Below are positions 55,917 through 64,000 of a stretch of DNA of 64,000 nucleotides, piece by piece; position 1 is the first letter of the stretch, and the number at the start of each line of letters is the position of its first letter. The notes beneath the pieces are model-generated. The model did not search any database, was not told where the DNA came from, and worked only from the letters and a program-made list of their open reading frames with translations. The stretch lies in contig OZ255827.1 of assembly GCA_965277625.1 (NCBI GenBank), positions 1 through 64,000 of the forward strand, in the 5' to 3' direction. Made by a program: the position numbers and the translations under genes. Origin of the DNA: G965195345 sp965277625. GTDB lineage: Bacteria; Pseudomonadota; Gammaproteobacteria; CAKMZV01.

Positions 55917-56480
55917 ATGAACAAACAAATGCTTTCTCTCATTCTTAGGATTTGCCTGCTTGGGCTTGCCTTTTTGATCACACCCACAAACGCTCAACAG
56001 TATTATTACGATGGCCAGACCAAGGTGAATATCTACATTAGCGAAACTCAAATCATCAATTTTGCTTATGATAAACAGCCTCTAACAAAACAAGCCACAA
56101 CATCCCAGTTATTCTCTCGAACCATGGCTTCACAGATCATCCCTAAACAAACATCGATTGATTCACTGCGTAAACAAATGCCCAATTTAAACGCGTCAAG
56201 AACCTTTAGCTATACACAAGGCGTAACGGGACCCGCCCACCAAGCATTTCCAGGCGGGATCATTGTTATATTCAAACCACAATGGGACGCCACCCGCATC
56301 TATCTTTGGGCACAATCGAATTCATTAGCCACCCCAAAGGTGTTGATACAAAGTTTGAATATGTGGATGATTCCGACACCAGCAGGTGTAGAAGCCTTGA
56401 ATACGGCAAACAGAATTCATGAAAGCCAAGAAGTTATTTCTGCCACACCAGATCTGTGGCAACCTGTAACTACTCGATAA
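55917..56480 (+). CDS. exported subtilase pro-domain-like protein (probable trans-acting chaperone/inhibitor)
   Basis: 187 residues. A signal peptide (MNKQMLSLILRICLLGLAFL, cleavage near residue 26) precedes QQYYYDGQTKVNIYIS, an opening seen in N-terminal pro-regions of secreted subtilases. Residues about 115-180 read like an inhibitor-I9/subtilase pro-domain: GGIIVIFKP, then an amphipathic helix, LNMWMIPTPAGVEALNTAN and EVISATPDLW. It starts five bases after the protease stop. I infer that it folds and inhibits the protease in trans, as the separate ORF2 chaperone does for the Aeromonas sobria kexin-like protease. The fold assignment rests on sequence pattern only. Confidence 0.7.
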   Translation: MNKQMLSLILRICLLGLAFLITPTNAQQYYYDGQTKVNIYISETQIINFAYDKQPLTKQATTSQLFSRTMASQIIPKQTSIDSLRKQMPNLNASRTFSYTQGVTGPAHQAFPGGIIVIFKPQWDATRIYLWAQSNSLATPKVLIQSLNMWMIPTPAGVEALNTANRIHESQEVISATPDLWQPVTTR

Positions 56481-56833
56481 GATACCACCTAAGTCACCAT
56501 CATTTAAATTCGCCGCACAGTGTGAAAACAATTACCCAAAGCACAGAATTTGAATAAATACTTAGATACTTTTACACAGACTTGTTGAATTTGACATCAA
56601 TCTAATCGTATTGCAAGAAAGTTCATCAACTTTGATTGTGAATACTGACGCTGATTAACAAGTTGCCACAGGAATATAATACACCGTTCAATCACATCGG
56701 CACTCAACCAATCCTGTTCAAATTAATACTGAGCATGGAATTAACAAGACATTCATAAATTAGCTCAGCACCGCCTTATGCAAGGGCGGTGCTGAGACAA
56801 ATAATTTAAAACGAGGGGAGTTGTGCTGAATAT
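56481..56833. other. intergenic region with decayed protease-repeat piece and hairpin
   Basis: About 56636-56690 resembles the start of a protease Ig-like unit (compare 53300-53355) with an in-frame stop in the GATCAA position. The segment 56485-56700 is paralogous to about 61935-62320, and 56700-56833 to 59195-59316 and 62465-62593. A hairpin lies at 56764-56796. No gene is intact here. Confidence 0.55.
56764..56796. terminator. strong hairpin between convergent genes
   Basis: Twelve-base arms CTCAGCACCGCC (56764-56775) and GGCGGTGCTGAG (56785-56796) with a short loop. There is no long T-run on either side, but it sits between the convergent pro-domain and propeller genes. Shorter, decayed versions occur at the same place downstream of the other two propeller paralogues. 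Confidence 0.45.
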
Positions 56834-58810
56834 TTAGTACAGATAAACTGCGCCTGTTTCGTAACTTACACCAGGTGCGCCTACAGCAAGGGTATTCCCA
56901 TTACTGCTTAAGCTCACAGAATATCCAAAACCAGCATTTAGAGAAGTGTCAGTGGCTTTGATATAGGCTTGTTGAGCCCAAGCCCCATTACTAAATTCAA
57001 ACACATAGATTGCGCCCGATCCAGATCTAATATTATCATCTACGCCTCCAACACCTGTGGCTGAACCATCCTCTAGATAAGCACCTACCGCAAGGATATT
57101 GCCATCTGCACTTAAACTCACAGATTGACCAAAATCATCGGCCTCCCCTGTATTAGATGCCTTGATGTACGCTTGTTGAGACCAGATGTTAGAAGTCATA
57201 TTGAAGCGGAATACATACACCGCACCTGAACGAGGAGCAGTATTATCATTCTGCGCCCCATTAATGCCAGTCGATGAGCTTCCCTCACCACTAGCCCCGA
57301 CCACAAGGGTATTGCCATCTGCGCTTAGGCTCACAAGACCAAAGTAATCAATATAATTTGTATTTGATGCTTTGATGTAAGCTTGTTGAGCCCAGGTGCT
57401 AGAACCTGTGCTGAATCGTAATAGATATACCGCCCCTGAACTAGGAGCATTATTATTATTCTGCACCCCATTAACACCCCTACTTGTGCTATCCTCACTA
57501 TAAGCCCCCACCGCAAGGGTGTTACCGTCACCGCTTAAACTCACAGATTCGCCAAAAAAATCACCAGTCCCTGTATTTGATCCTTTGATGTACGCTTGTT
57601 GAGACCAGGCGCTGGAAGTCGTATTGAAGCGGAATACATACACCGCGCCTGAAGCAGGAGCAGTAATATCCTGCGCTCCAATAACGCTAGTCGATGAGCT
57701 TCCCTCACCAGTAGCCCCGACCACAAGGGTATTGCCATTAGTGCTCAAGCTCACAGAACCGCCAAAGCTATTATTTCCTATCTTCGTATTTGAAGCTTTG
57801 ATGTACGCTTGTTGAGACCAGGTGCTGGAAGTCGTATTGAAGCGGAATACATACACCGCACCCTCTTTCCCAGCTCCCACTGCAAGGGTATTGCCATCAT
57901 CGCTCAAGCTTACAGACCAGCCAATTTGATGGTTCGCCCCTGTTTTGGATGCTTTGATATAGGCTTGTTGAGACCATGCACCTCCAATGCGACGGAATAA
58001 ATAAACCGCACCTGAATTACCCTCAAAATTATTCTGAACACTATTGACGCCAGTCGATGAGCTTCCCTCCTCAGTAGCCCCGACCACAAGGGTATTGCCA
58101 TCACCGCTCAAGCTCACAGAATGGCCAAATCGATCATATACTTCAGCATTACTCGCTTGCAAACGACCAATCATGCTGTTTAGCTGCGCATTGGTCAAAG
58201 AGACCGTATTATGACTTAATGAAGCACCACAAGATGATGTTGCATTACAAGTTCTCACCGCATATTGTGGATTTCGAACATTTGGAATGTACCGGTGTAA
58301 AGCAACCAAAGCTTGCGCTGTGGTCTGTCTGATATTGGTACTATTTGGACTGACAATTATGCCCCTAGTACTTAAGTCCGTAAAACTTGAAATGCCATCA
58401 GGATTGCTTTGTAATTGGTAATGCGTCGCAGTTGAGATCGCACTCCAAGCAAAATTAAAGGTCTTAATACCAGTGGTTACAACTAAGGTTCTGCTTGATG
58501 CTGAAGAGGTTGGTGGTGTGTTGCTAATGCTAATGCTACTGCTGCTGCTACTGCTAAAGATGCTGCTAATGATGCTGCTACTGCTACTGCTACTGCTACT
58601 GCTACTGCTACTGCTACTGCTACTGCTAATGATGCTGCAAGCAGACAATAATGCAGATAGCATAATGGTTGCACCTATGGTACCCAACGCGCGTAGATTC
58701 AATACCTTGATTGCGTGAGAGATTCCACTGATAAAAGCCAGAATAGATCGACTGACCGCATGCCTTTGAAGCAATGAACTGATAGATAATCTTGAGAATA
58801 ATTTATACAT
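56834..58810 (-). CDS. seven-repeat FG-GAP (integrin-like beta-propeller) lipoprotein, paralogue A
   Basis: 658 residues. A lipobox LLSAC ends at Cys58, after an unusually long 35-residue leader; a TTG at residue 37 would give a normal signal peptide. A poly-Ser/Ile linker follows (about 59-100), then an Fn3-like region (about 108-215), then seven repeats of 50-65 residues with core FG-x-SVSLSGDGNTLAVGA and GAVYVFRF...WSQQAYIKAS. Seven is the blade number of integrin-type propellers. The protein is likely surface-exposed; its ligand is unknown. It is convergent with the protease/pro-domain pair and is followed by two paralogues on the same strand. Confidence 0.85.
   Translation of the reverse strand: MYKLFSRLSISSLLQRHAVSRSILAFISGISHAIKVLNLRALGTIGATIMLSALLSACSIISSSSSSSSSSSSSSSSSSIISSIFSSSSSSSISISNTPPTSSASSRTLVVTTGIKTFNFAWSAISTATHYQLQSNPDGISSFTDLSTRGIIVSPNSTNIRQTTAQALVALHRYIPNVRNPQYAVRTCNATSSCGASLSHNTVSLTNAQLNSMIGRLQASNAEVYDRFGHSVSLSGDGNTLVVGATEEGSSSTGVNSVQNNFEGNSGAVYLFRRIGGAWSQQAYIKASKTGANHQIGWSVSLSDDGNTLAVGAGKEGAVYVFRFNTTSSTWSQQAYIKASNTKIGNNSFGGSVSLSTNGNTLVVGATGEGSSSTSVIGAQDITAPASGAVYVFRFNTTSSAWSQQAYIKGSNTGTGDFFGESVSLSGDGNTLAVGAYSEDSTSRGVNGVQNNNNAPSSGAVYLLRFSTGSSTWAQQAYIKASNTNYIDYFGLVSLSADGNTLVVGASGEGSSSTGINGAQNDNTAPRSGAVYVFRFNMTSNIWSQQAYIKASNTGEADDFGQSVSLSADGNILAVGAYLEDGSATGVGGVDDNIRSGSGAIYVFEFSNGAWAQQAYIKATDTSLNAGFGYSVSLSSNGNTLAVGAPGVSYETGAVYLY
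58578..58625. repeat. perfect hexanucleotide array coding for poly-serine
   Basis: Eight perfect copies of CTACTG, with imperfect copies on both sides (about 58520-58640). On the coding strand they read alternating AGT and AGC serine codons just after the lipobox of paralogue A. Gain or loss of units would change linker length by two residues without shifting frame. Confidence 0.9.
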
Positions 58811-59316
58811 ATGCTTAACTTAAACTTATTGAAATGGTTGGTTGATCATTTAAATACTGAATTTGAAATGATGCACGTCGCATTTTATAAGAAATGTTAT
58901 TGATTAGTATAAATATTATATAGAACAAATTGTGTTTAAAATTAATGGAAGTTGTTTAAATTAGCGATATTCTTTAACATAACTGGCTCAATAAACATTA
59001 CAAATGGTAATGCGATTACGATATAGGCGGCTATCCCTATGTCACAACATCCGCTAAGAATGATGCCGTATTAGGTTTTTAAGACTAACATACAGAAAAC
59101 GGTCCTGTTTTGATTGTGGATGGTGCAACAGTTGGTGTCTGTTTTTATCAATCTTTAAGCTTTTCAGCATCAGACCATGATGAAAAATAATCCAAGCTCG
59201 TTCAGATTGATACTGAAAAATGATTTACAAGACACTCATTACTTGACTCAGCACCGCCTTGTTCAATGACGATGCTGAGACGAATAATTTAAGACGAGGG
59301 ACGTTGTGCTTAATGT
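58811..59316. other. paralogous spacer between propeller genes A and B
   Basis: 58860-59190, upstream of paralogue A, aligns with 61315-61640 upstream of paralogue B (shared blocks around TTAGCGA-ATTCTTTAAC, ATGTCACA-CATCCGCTAAGAATG and GTCTGTTTTTATCAAT). 59195-59316 matches the regions downstream of the other two paralogues. No gene is seen. Promoters for A should lie near 58811-58960, but no clear match stands out. Confidence 0.55.
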
Positions 59317-61266
59317 TTAGTATAGATAAACTGTGCCTGCAAAGCTGCTTACACCATATGCACCTACAGCAAGGGTATTCCCACTACTGCTTAAGCTCAC
59401 TGAAACTCCCAAACGAGCATCGACAGAGGGGCCTGTGGCTTTGATATAGGCTTGTTGAGCCCAAGCACCATTACCAAATTCAAACACATAGGTTGCGCCC
59501 GCATTAGTTGTGGCATTATCATCAACACCTCCAACGCCTGTGGCTGAACCATTCTCACGAAAAGCGCCAACTGCAAGGGTATTGCCATCTGCACTTAGAC
59601 TCACAGATTGACCAAAGAAATCTTCCGCCCCTGTATTTGAGGCTTTGATATAGGCTTGTTGTGACCAGGTACTGGAAGTCGTATTGAAGCGGAATAAATA
59701 TACCGCGCCTGTAGCAGAAGAGTTATTATCCTGCACCCCATCAACGCCAGTCGATGAGCCATCCTCACTAAAAGCGCCAACTGCAAGGGTATTCCCATCT
59801 GCATTTAAACTCACTGAAGAGCCAAAGAAATGGTTCTCCCCTGTATTTGAGGCTTTGATGTAAGCTTGTTGAGCCCAGGTGTTAGAACCTGTGCTAAAAC
59901 GGAATAGATATACTGCGCCTGTAGCTGTAGAGTTGTTATCATTCTGTACTCCATTAACGCCAGTCGATAAGCTTCTCTCACCAACAGCACCCACCGCAAG
60001 GGTATTACCATCTGCACTTAAAATCACAGAATAGCCAAACAAATCGCCGGCCTCTGTATTTGAGGCTTTGATATACGCTTGTTGAGACCAGGTACTAGAA
60101 TCTGTACTGAAGCGGAATACATACACCGCGCCTGAACCTAAATAAGCAAAGATACCATCCTGAACTCCATTAACCCCAGTTGATGAACCAGTTTCAATCC
60201 AAGCACCCACCGCAAGGGTATTACCATCACTATTTAGACTGACACTCCGGCCAAATTGATGGATCGCCCTTGTATTTGAGGCTTTGATATACGCTTGTTG
60301 AGACCACACACCACCAATGCGATCGAATAAATATACCGCCCCTGAAGCAGAAGCAGTATTATCATCCTGCGCCCCGTTAACGCCAGTCGATGAGCTATCT
60401 TCATTATATGCCCCTATAGCTAATGTATCGCCATCACCACTTAAACTCACAGAAAAGCCAAAATAATCGCCCGCCCCCGTATTAGAAGCTTTGATATATG
60501 CTTGTTGAGACCACGCACCACTACTACTAATGCGACTGAATATATATACCGCGCCTGTAGCAGAAGAGTTATTTTCATCCTGCGCCCCATTAACGCCAGT
60601 CGATGAGCTATCTTCATTATATGCCCCGACAGCTAGGGTATTGCCATCACCGCTTACACTCACAGAAAAGCCAAATTGATCACCTACTTCAGTATTACTC
60701 GCTTGCAAACGACCAATCATACCGTTTAGCTGCGCATTCGTCAAGGAGATTGTTTTATGACTGAATGAAGCACCACAAGATGTTGCATCGCAAGAAATAA
60801 CGCCATATTGTGGATTGGTAACATTTGGAATGTACCGGTGTAAGGCAACCTGAGCTTGCGCTGTGGTCTGTCTAATATTAGTGCTATTTGGGCTGACAAC
60901 AATGCCCGTAGTACTCAAGTCCGTAAAACCCGAACCATTCATGGGCTCACTTTGCAATTGATAATGCGTCGCAGTGGAGACCACACTCCAAGCAAAATTA
61001 AAGGTCTTAATACCTGTGGTCACAGCAAAGGTTCTGCTTGTTGCTGAAGAGGTTGGTGGTGTGTCGCTACTGCTACTACTACTGCTACTACCGCAAGCTG
61101 TCAAAAATGCAGAAAGCATCAAAGTGGCACATATGGTAACTAACGCGCGTCGATTCATTGCCTTGAATGCACGAGGGATTCCACTCATATAAGCAAGAAT
61201 AGAATTATTGACCACATACCCCTGAAGCAATGATCCGATAGACAAGTTTGAGAATAATTTATACAT
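59317..61266 (-). CDS. seven-repeat FG-GAP beta-propeller lipoprotein, paralogue B
   Basis: 649 residues, the same plan as paralogue A: conserved leader MYKLFS-LSI-SLLQ, lipobox FLTAC with Cys58, a short run of eight serines, an Fn3-like region and seven FG-GAP-type repeats (QFGFSVSVSGDG to RLGVSVSLSSSG). An internal ATG at 61158 would begin at MNRRALVTICATLML, a textbook lipoprotein signal with AGG upstream. However, the residues before it are conserved with paralogue A, so I keep the long form. The poly-serine is short here, so the expanded tract in A arose after duplication. Confidence 0.85.
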   Translation of the reverse strand: MYKLFSNLSIGSLLQGYVVNNSILAYMSGIPRAFKAMNRRALVTICATLMLSAFLTACGSSSSSSSSDTPPTSSATSRTFAVTTGIKTFNFAWSVVSTATHYQLQSEPMNGSGFTDLSTTGIVVSPNSTNIRQTTAQAQVALHRYIPNVTNPQYGVISCDATSCGASFSHKTISLTNAQLNGMIGRLQASNTEVGDQFGFSVSVSGDGNTLAVGAYNEDSSSTGVNGAQDENNSSATGAVYIFSRISSSGAWSQQAYIKASNTGAGDYFGFSVSLSGDGDTLAIGAYNEDSSSTGVNGAQDDNTASASGAVYLFDRIGGVWSQQAYIKASNTRAIHQFGRSVSLNSDGNTLAVGAWIETGSSTGVNGVQDGIFAYLGSGAVYVFRFSTDSSTWSQQAYIKASNTEAGDLFGYSVILSADGNTLAVGAVGERSLSTGVNGVQNDNNSTATGAVYLFRFSTGSNTWAQQAYIKASNTGENHFFGSSVSLNADGNTLAVGAFSEDGSSTGVDGVQDNNSSATGAVYLFRFNTTSSTWSQQAYIKASNTGAEDFFGQSVSLSADGNTLAVGAFRENGSATGVGGVDDNATTNAGATYVFEFGNGAWAQQAYIKATGPSVDARLGVSVSLSSSGNTLAVGAYGVSSFAGTVYLY

Positions 61267-62593
61267 AATAATTAACTTTATTTTATTAATTTGGTTAGCT
61301 GAAATAATATAACTAAAATTTATAGAAATGCACGGCGCATTGTATAAGAATAAATATAATATTGTTTAAGTTATTTAATAATATAAATTTATGTTTAAAA
61401 GTTATGGAAGTTGCTTTATTTAGCGACATTCTTTAACTTTGCTGGTTCAAAAAGCATAACGTAACATAAGCGATTAACATATAGGCGACCATCTCTATGT
61501 CACAGCATCCGCTAAGAATGGTGGTGTATAAGGTTTTATGACTCAGAAAGCAGTCATGTTTTGATTATGGATGGTGCGGTGTCTGTTTTTATCAATATTC
61601 AAGCTTTTCAGCATCGGACCATGTTGAAATATTAGAGCCTAAAGGTTAATGAATCTATACACTGCATTTTTTTCAGACTTTGATTAATTTAGAGCAATTT
61701 AAGTATGTGAATTATTTTTCTTACGAAAGACTGAATACACAATAATAGAGTGACTCGCTAGAGGGGGCAATCCCGACTAGCCGTTCATGAAAGACTACAT
61801 TAAGTCATTTAGCAACAACCTACAGAATCATGACCAAAAAATATCACAGTGCGTAAGTCATGCTCAGTTTGCAAGGATGGTTAAGAGGGGTGTTTCAAGC
61901 ACGCCAGACTTGTGTAAACCTGATGCTACTTGATGAGATAACACTTAGATGATCATCATTTAAATTCGTTGCACAGTTTGAAAGCAATTGCCCAAAGTAG
62001 AAAATTTGAATAAATGCTTCGGTGGTTTTTTACTTTGACTTGTTGAATTTGACATTAATCAAATAGTTATCTATGGAAGTTTTATCAAATACGACTCATT
62101 CCTATAAGTTGATGTTATAGAAATTCAATCTTAACGACACTTTATCATTGCAAAAAATATTTTGCTTAGAATTGCTGCTTTTTTGTAGGCTTGTTGGGGA
62201 GGGGCAACAACTTCATCCACTAATGATTCCAGCTGTTCAACCTTGATAGTGAATACTGGCACTGATTATCAAGTTGGGACGGGGATACAATGTGCCCCAG
62301 TTCGATGACATCGTTACTCATCCAAGCCTTAATCTTGACAACAACATTAGCATAATTGCTTCTAATAACAATCAACTGAGGTGTCGAACATACAAAAAAA
62401 TAAAGCACGATCACATCTAAAAGTCAATGCTCTAATGTCCAATAGGCATTCAACTTGGAAGTCATCCAAATCCGTTCAGATTGATACTAATTAAGGGTTC
62501 AACAAGACACTAGTTACCTGACCCAGCACTGCCTTGTTTAATGACGATGCTGAGACGAATAATTTAAGACGAGGGGACAGTTTTGCTGAATAT
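61267..62593. other. long spacer with decayed protease/pro-domain remnants
   Basis: 1.3 kb without an intact gene. 61315-61640 repeats the spacer upstream of paralogue A. About 61880-61935 matches the last 60 bases of the pro-domain gene (56425-56490), including its stop region, in decayed form. 61935-62110 matches 56490-56640. 62232-62285 resembles the start of a protease Ig-like unit. 62465-62593 matches the other paralogue 3' regions. I read it as the eroded remains of a second protease/pro-domain pair. Confidence 0.55.
61880..61938 (+). pseudogene. remnant of a second pro-domain gene (3' end)
   Basis: The segment with AGCACGCCAGACTTGTG, then AAACCTGATGCTACTTGATGA (in separate runs), parallels GCCACACCAGATCTGTGG and AACCTGTAACTACTCGATAA at the end of the intact pro-domain gene. 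Substitutions break the frame. It is followed by the same downstream spacer as the intact gene. Confidence 0.45.
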
Positions 62594-64000
62594 TTAGTAC
62601 AGGTAAACTGCTTCTGCACCGCGGCTTCCTACAGCAAGGGTATTGCCATTATTACTTATGCTCACTGAATTTCCAAAAACAGCTCTACGAGAAGGGGCAG
62701 TGGCTTTGATATAGGCTTGTTGAGCCCAAGCACCATTAACAAACTCAAACACATAGGATGCGCCCGAATTATTTGTGCCATTATCATCTACGCCTCCAAA
62801 ATCTCTGGCTGAACCATCCTCTAGACGAGCACCTAAAGCAAGGGTATTGCCATCTGCACTTAAACTCACAGATTGACCAAAGAAATCGTCCAGCCCTGTA
62901 TTTGATGCTTTGATGTACGCTTGTTGTGCCCAAGTATTAGAACCTAGACTGAAGCGGAATACATACACCGCCCCTGAATCAGAAGCAGTATTATCATCTT
63001 GCGCCCTATTAACACCCGTTGAGGAGCCATCCTCATGCAGAGCTCCCACTGCAAGGGTGTTGCCATCTGCACTTAAACTCACAGACTCGCCAAAGCCATC
63101 ATCAGCCCCTGTATTAGATGCTTTGATGTACGCTTGTTGTGCCCAAGTGCTGGAAGCCATATTGAAGCGGAATACATACACCGCCCCTGAATCAGAAGCA
63201 GTATTATCATCCTGCGCCCCATTAACACCAGTCGATGAGCTTCCCTCACCACCAGCTCCTACCGCAAGGGTATTACCATTAGTGCTCAAGCTCACAGAAA
63301 CTCCAAAGAATTCACGATCACCAGTATTTGAAGCTTTGATGTATGCTTGTTGAGCCCAGATGCTGGAAATCGTGTTGAAGCGTAATAAATATACCGCGCC
63401 TGAACCATTAAAGTTATTATTCTGCACCCCATTAACACCAGTCGATGAGCTTCCCTCACCGACAGCTCCCACTGCAAGGGCATTGCCATCGCCATTTAGA
63501 CTGACACTAAAGCCAAATAGGTCGTTCGCCCCTGTATTGGATGCTTTAATATATGCTTGTTGAAACCACGTAGCATCAATGCGACGGAATACATACACCG
63601 CCCCTGAATTTAAAGCAGTATTATCCTCCTGTGCCCCATTAACACCAATCGATGAGCTTCCTTCAAACAAAGCGCCCACCGCAAGGGTATTGCCATCTCC
63701 GCTTAAACTCACAGACACGCCAAAATTATCGCCCGCCCCTGTATTGGATGCTTTTATGTATGCTTGTTGGGACCACGCACCACCCATTCGACGAAATATA
63801 TACACCGCCCCTGAACCAGAAGCACTATTATCATCCTGCGCCCCATTAACACCAGTCAATGAGCTTCCTTCATTATATCCCCCTACAGCTAATGTATCGC
63901 CATCACCGCTTAAACTCACAGACCCGCCAAATTCATCAAATCTATCAGTGTTACTCGCTTGCAAACGACCAATCATGCTGTTTAGCTGCGCATTAGTCAA
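62594..64000 (-). CDS. seven-repeat FG-GAP beta-propeller protein, paralogue C (5' end outside window)
   Basis: At least 468 residues; the frame is open to the window edge and the first visible residues (LTNAQLNSMIGRLQASN) correspond to the middle of paralogues A and B, so the leader, lipobox and Fn3-like part lie beyond 64000. All seven FG-GAP-type repeats are present (EFGGSVSLSGDG to VFGNSVSISNNG) and the protein ends GAEAVYLY as in A and B. Several repeats are nearly identical to those of A and B at DNA level, consistent with gene conversion. Confidence 0.85.
   Translation of the reverse strand: MTNAQLNSMIGRLQASNTDRFDEFGGSVSLSGDGDTLAVGGYNEGSSLTGVNGAQDDNSASGSGAVYIFRRMGGAWSQQAYIKASNTGAGDNFGVSVSLSGDGNTLAVGALFEGSSSIGVNGAQEDNTALNSGAVYVFRRIDATWFQQAYIKASNTGANDLFGFSVSLNGDGNALAVGAVGEGSSSTGVNGVQNNNFNGSGAVYLLRFNTISSIWAQQAYIKASNTGDREFFGVSVSLSTNGNTLAVGAGGEGSSSTGVNGAQDDNTASDSGAVYVFRFNMASSTWAQQAYIKASNTGADDGFGESVSLSADGNTLAVGALHEDGSSTGVNRAQDDNTASDSGAVYVFRFSLGSNTWAQQAYIKASNTGLDDFFGQSVSLSADGNTLALGARLEDGSARDFGGVDDNGTNNSGASYVFEFVNGAWAQQAYIKATAPSRRAVFGNSVSISNNGNTLAVGSRGAEAVYLY

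Noticed and set aside
58473..58718. 81-codon plus-strand poly-leucine frame opposite propeller paralogue A
   Set aside because: Antisense shadow of the (AGT/AGC)n serine tract; the leucines are an artefact of the repeat.
56834..64000. CRISPR-like array because of regularly spaced repeats
   Set aside because: The repeats are coding, about 150-190 bases apart, variable in length, and translate to FG-GAP blades.

Overview
The window looks like a chromosomal segment of a gammaproteobacterium. The evidence is the homodimeric-type AceE with AceF and Lpd, GlmS, TsaD, aroK-aroB, sufBCDS, the gpsA-gpmI-envC order and an EnvC-type murein hydrolase activator. Base composition is moderate and most genes have Shine-Dalgarno sites. 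An HMG-CoA synthase (mvaS) points to isoprenoid synthesis by the mevalonate route, which only a minority of gammaproteobacteria use. I cannot name the species. No tRNA, rRNA, CRISPR array or intact insertion sequence was recognised.

Layout. 1-3789: a decayed copy and then an intact copy of a GmrSD-type (DUF262/DUF1524) restriction protein. 3830-7290: five single-gene units on the minus strand (MDR oxidoreductase, YdeI-like, flavin reductase, VOC, AhpD-like), two of them followed by attC-like sequence. 7457-9111: a PIN-like DUF4411 protein with an XRE-ImmA/IrrE partner. 9384-11910: a glutamine amidotransferase-like gene, then mvaS overlapping an orphan gspG. 11910-12706: a gene-poor gap with a minus-strand terminator. 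12706-27130: core metabolism (FkbM methyltransferase, glmS, tsaD, aroK-aroB, recF, the pyruvate dehydrogenase operon aceE-aceF-lpd, a PerM-type permease, a GFA protein). 27312-31592: an accessory island with a GHKL-ATPase protein, a membrane coiled-coil protein and a T5orf172 (GIY-YIG-like) protein. 32022-36741: sufBCDS. 36803-41056: a dimethylglycine/sarcosine dehydrogenase-like flavoprotein, then a DUF4276 plus AAA ATPase pair. 41467-51870: yceI, cytochrome b561, a LysR regulator, azlCD, a lone sdhB, an EamA transporter, a small exported protein, galE, envC, gpmI and gpsA.

52063-64000 is the most unusual part. A 1282-residue lipoprotein carries four near-identical two-domain Ig-like repeats, a kexin-like subtilase domain and a P domain. 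Five bases downstream lies a small exported protein whose C-terminal half looks like a detached subtilase pro-domain. Three tandem minus-strand paralogues follow (the third runs off the window). Each ends in exactly seven FG-GAP-type repeats, as expected for a seven-bladed beta-propeller, and the two whose N-termini are visible are predicted lipoproteins. The spacers between them are also paralogous and hold decayed pieces of the protease repeat and of the pro-domain gene, so the whole module appears to have been duplicated and partly lost. One paralogue carries a perfect hexanucleotide array that would change a poly-serine linker in frame.
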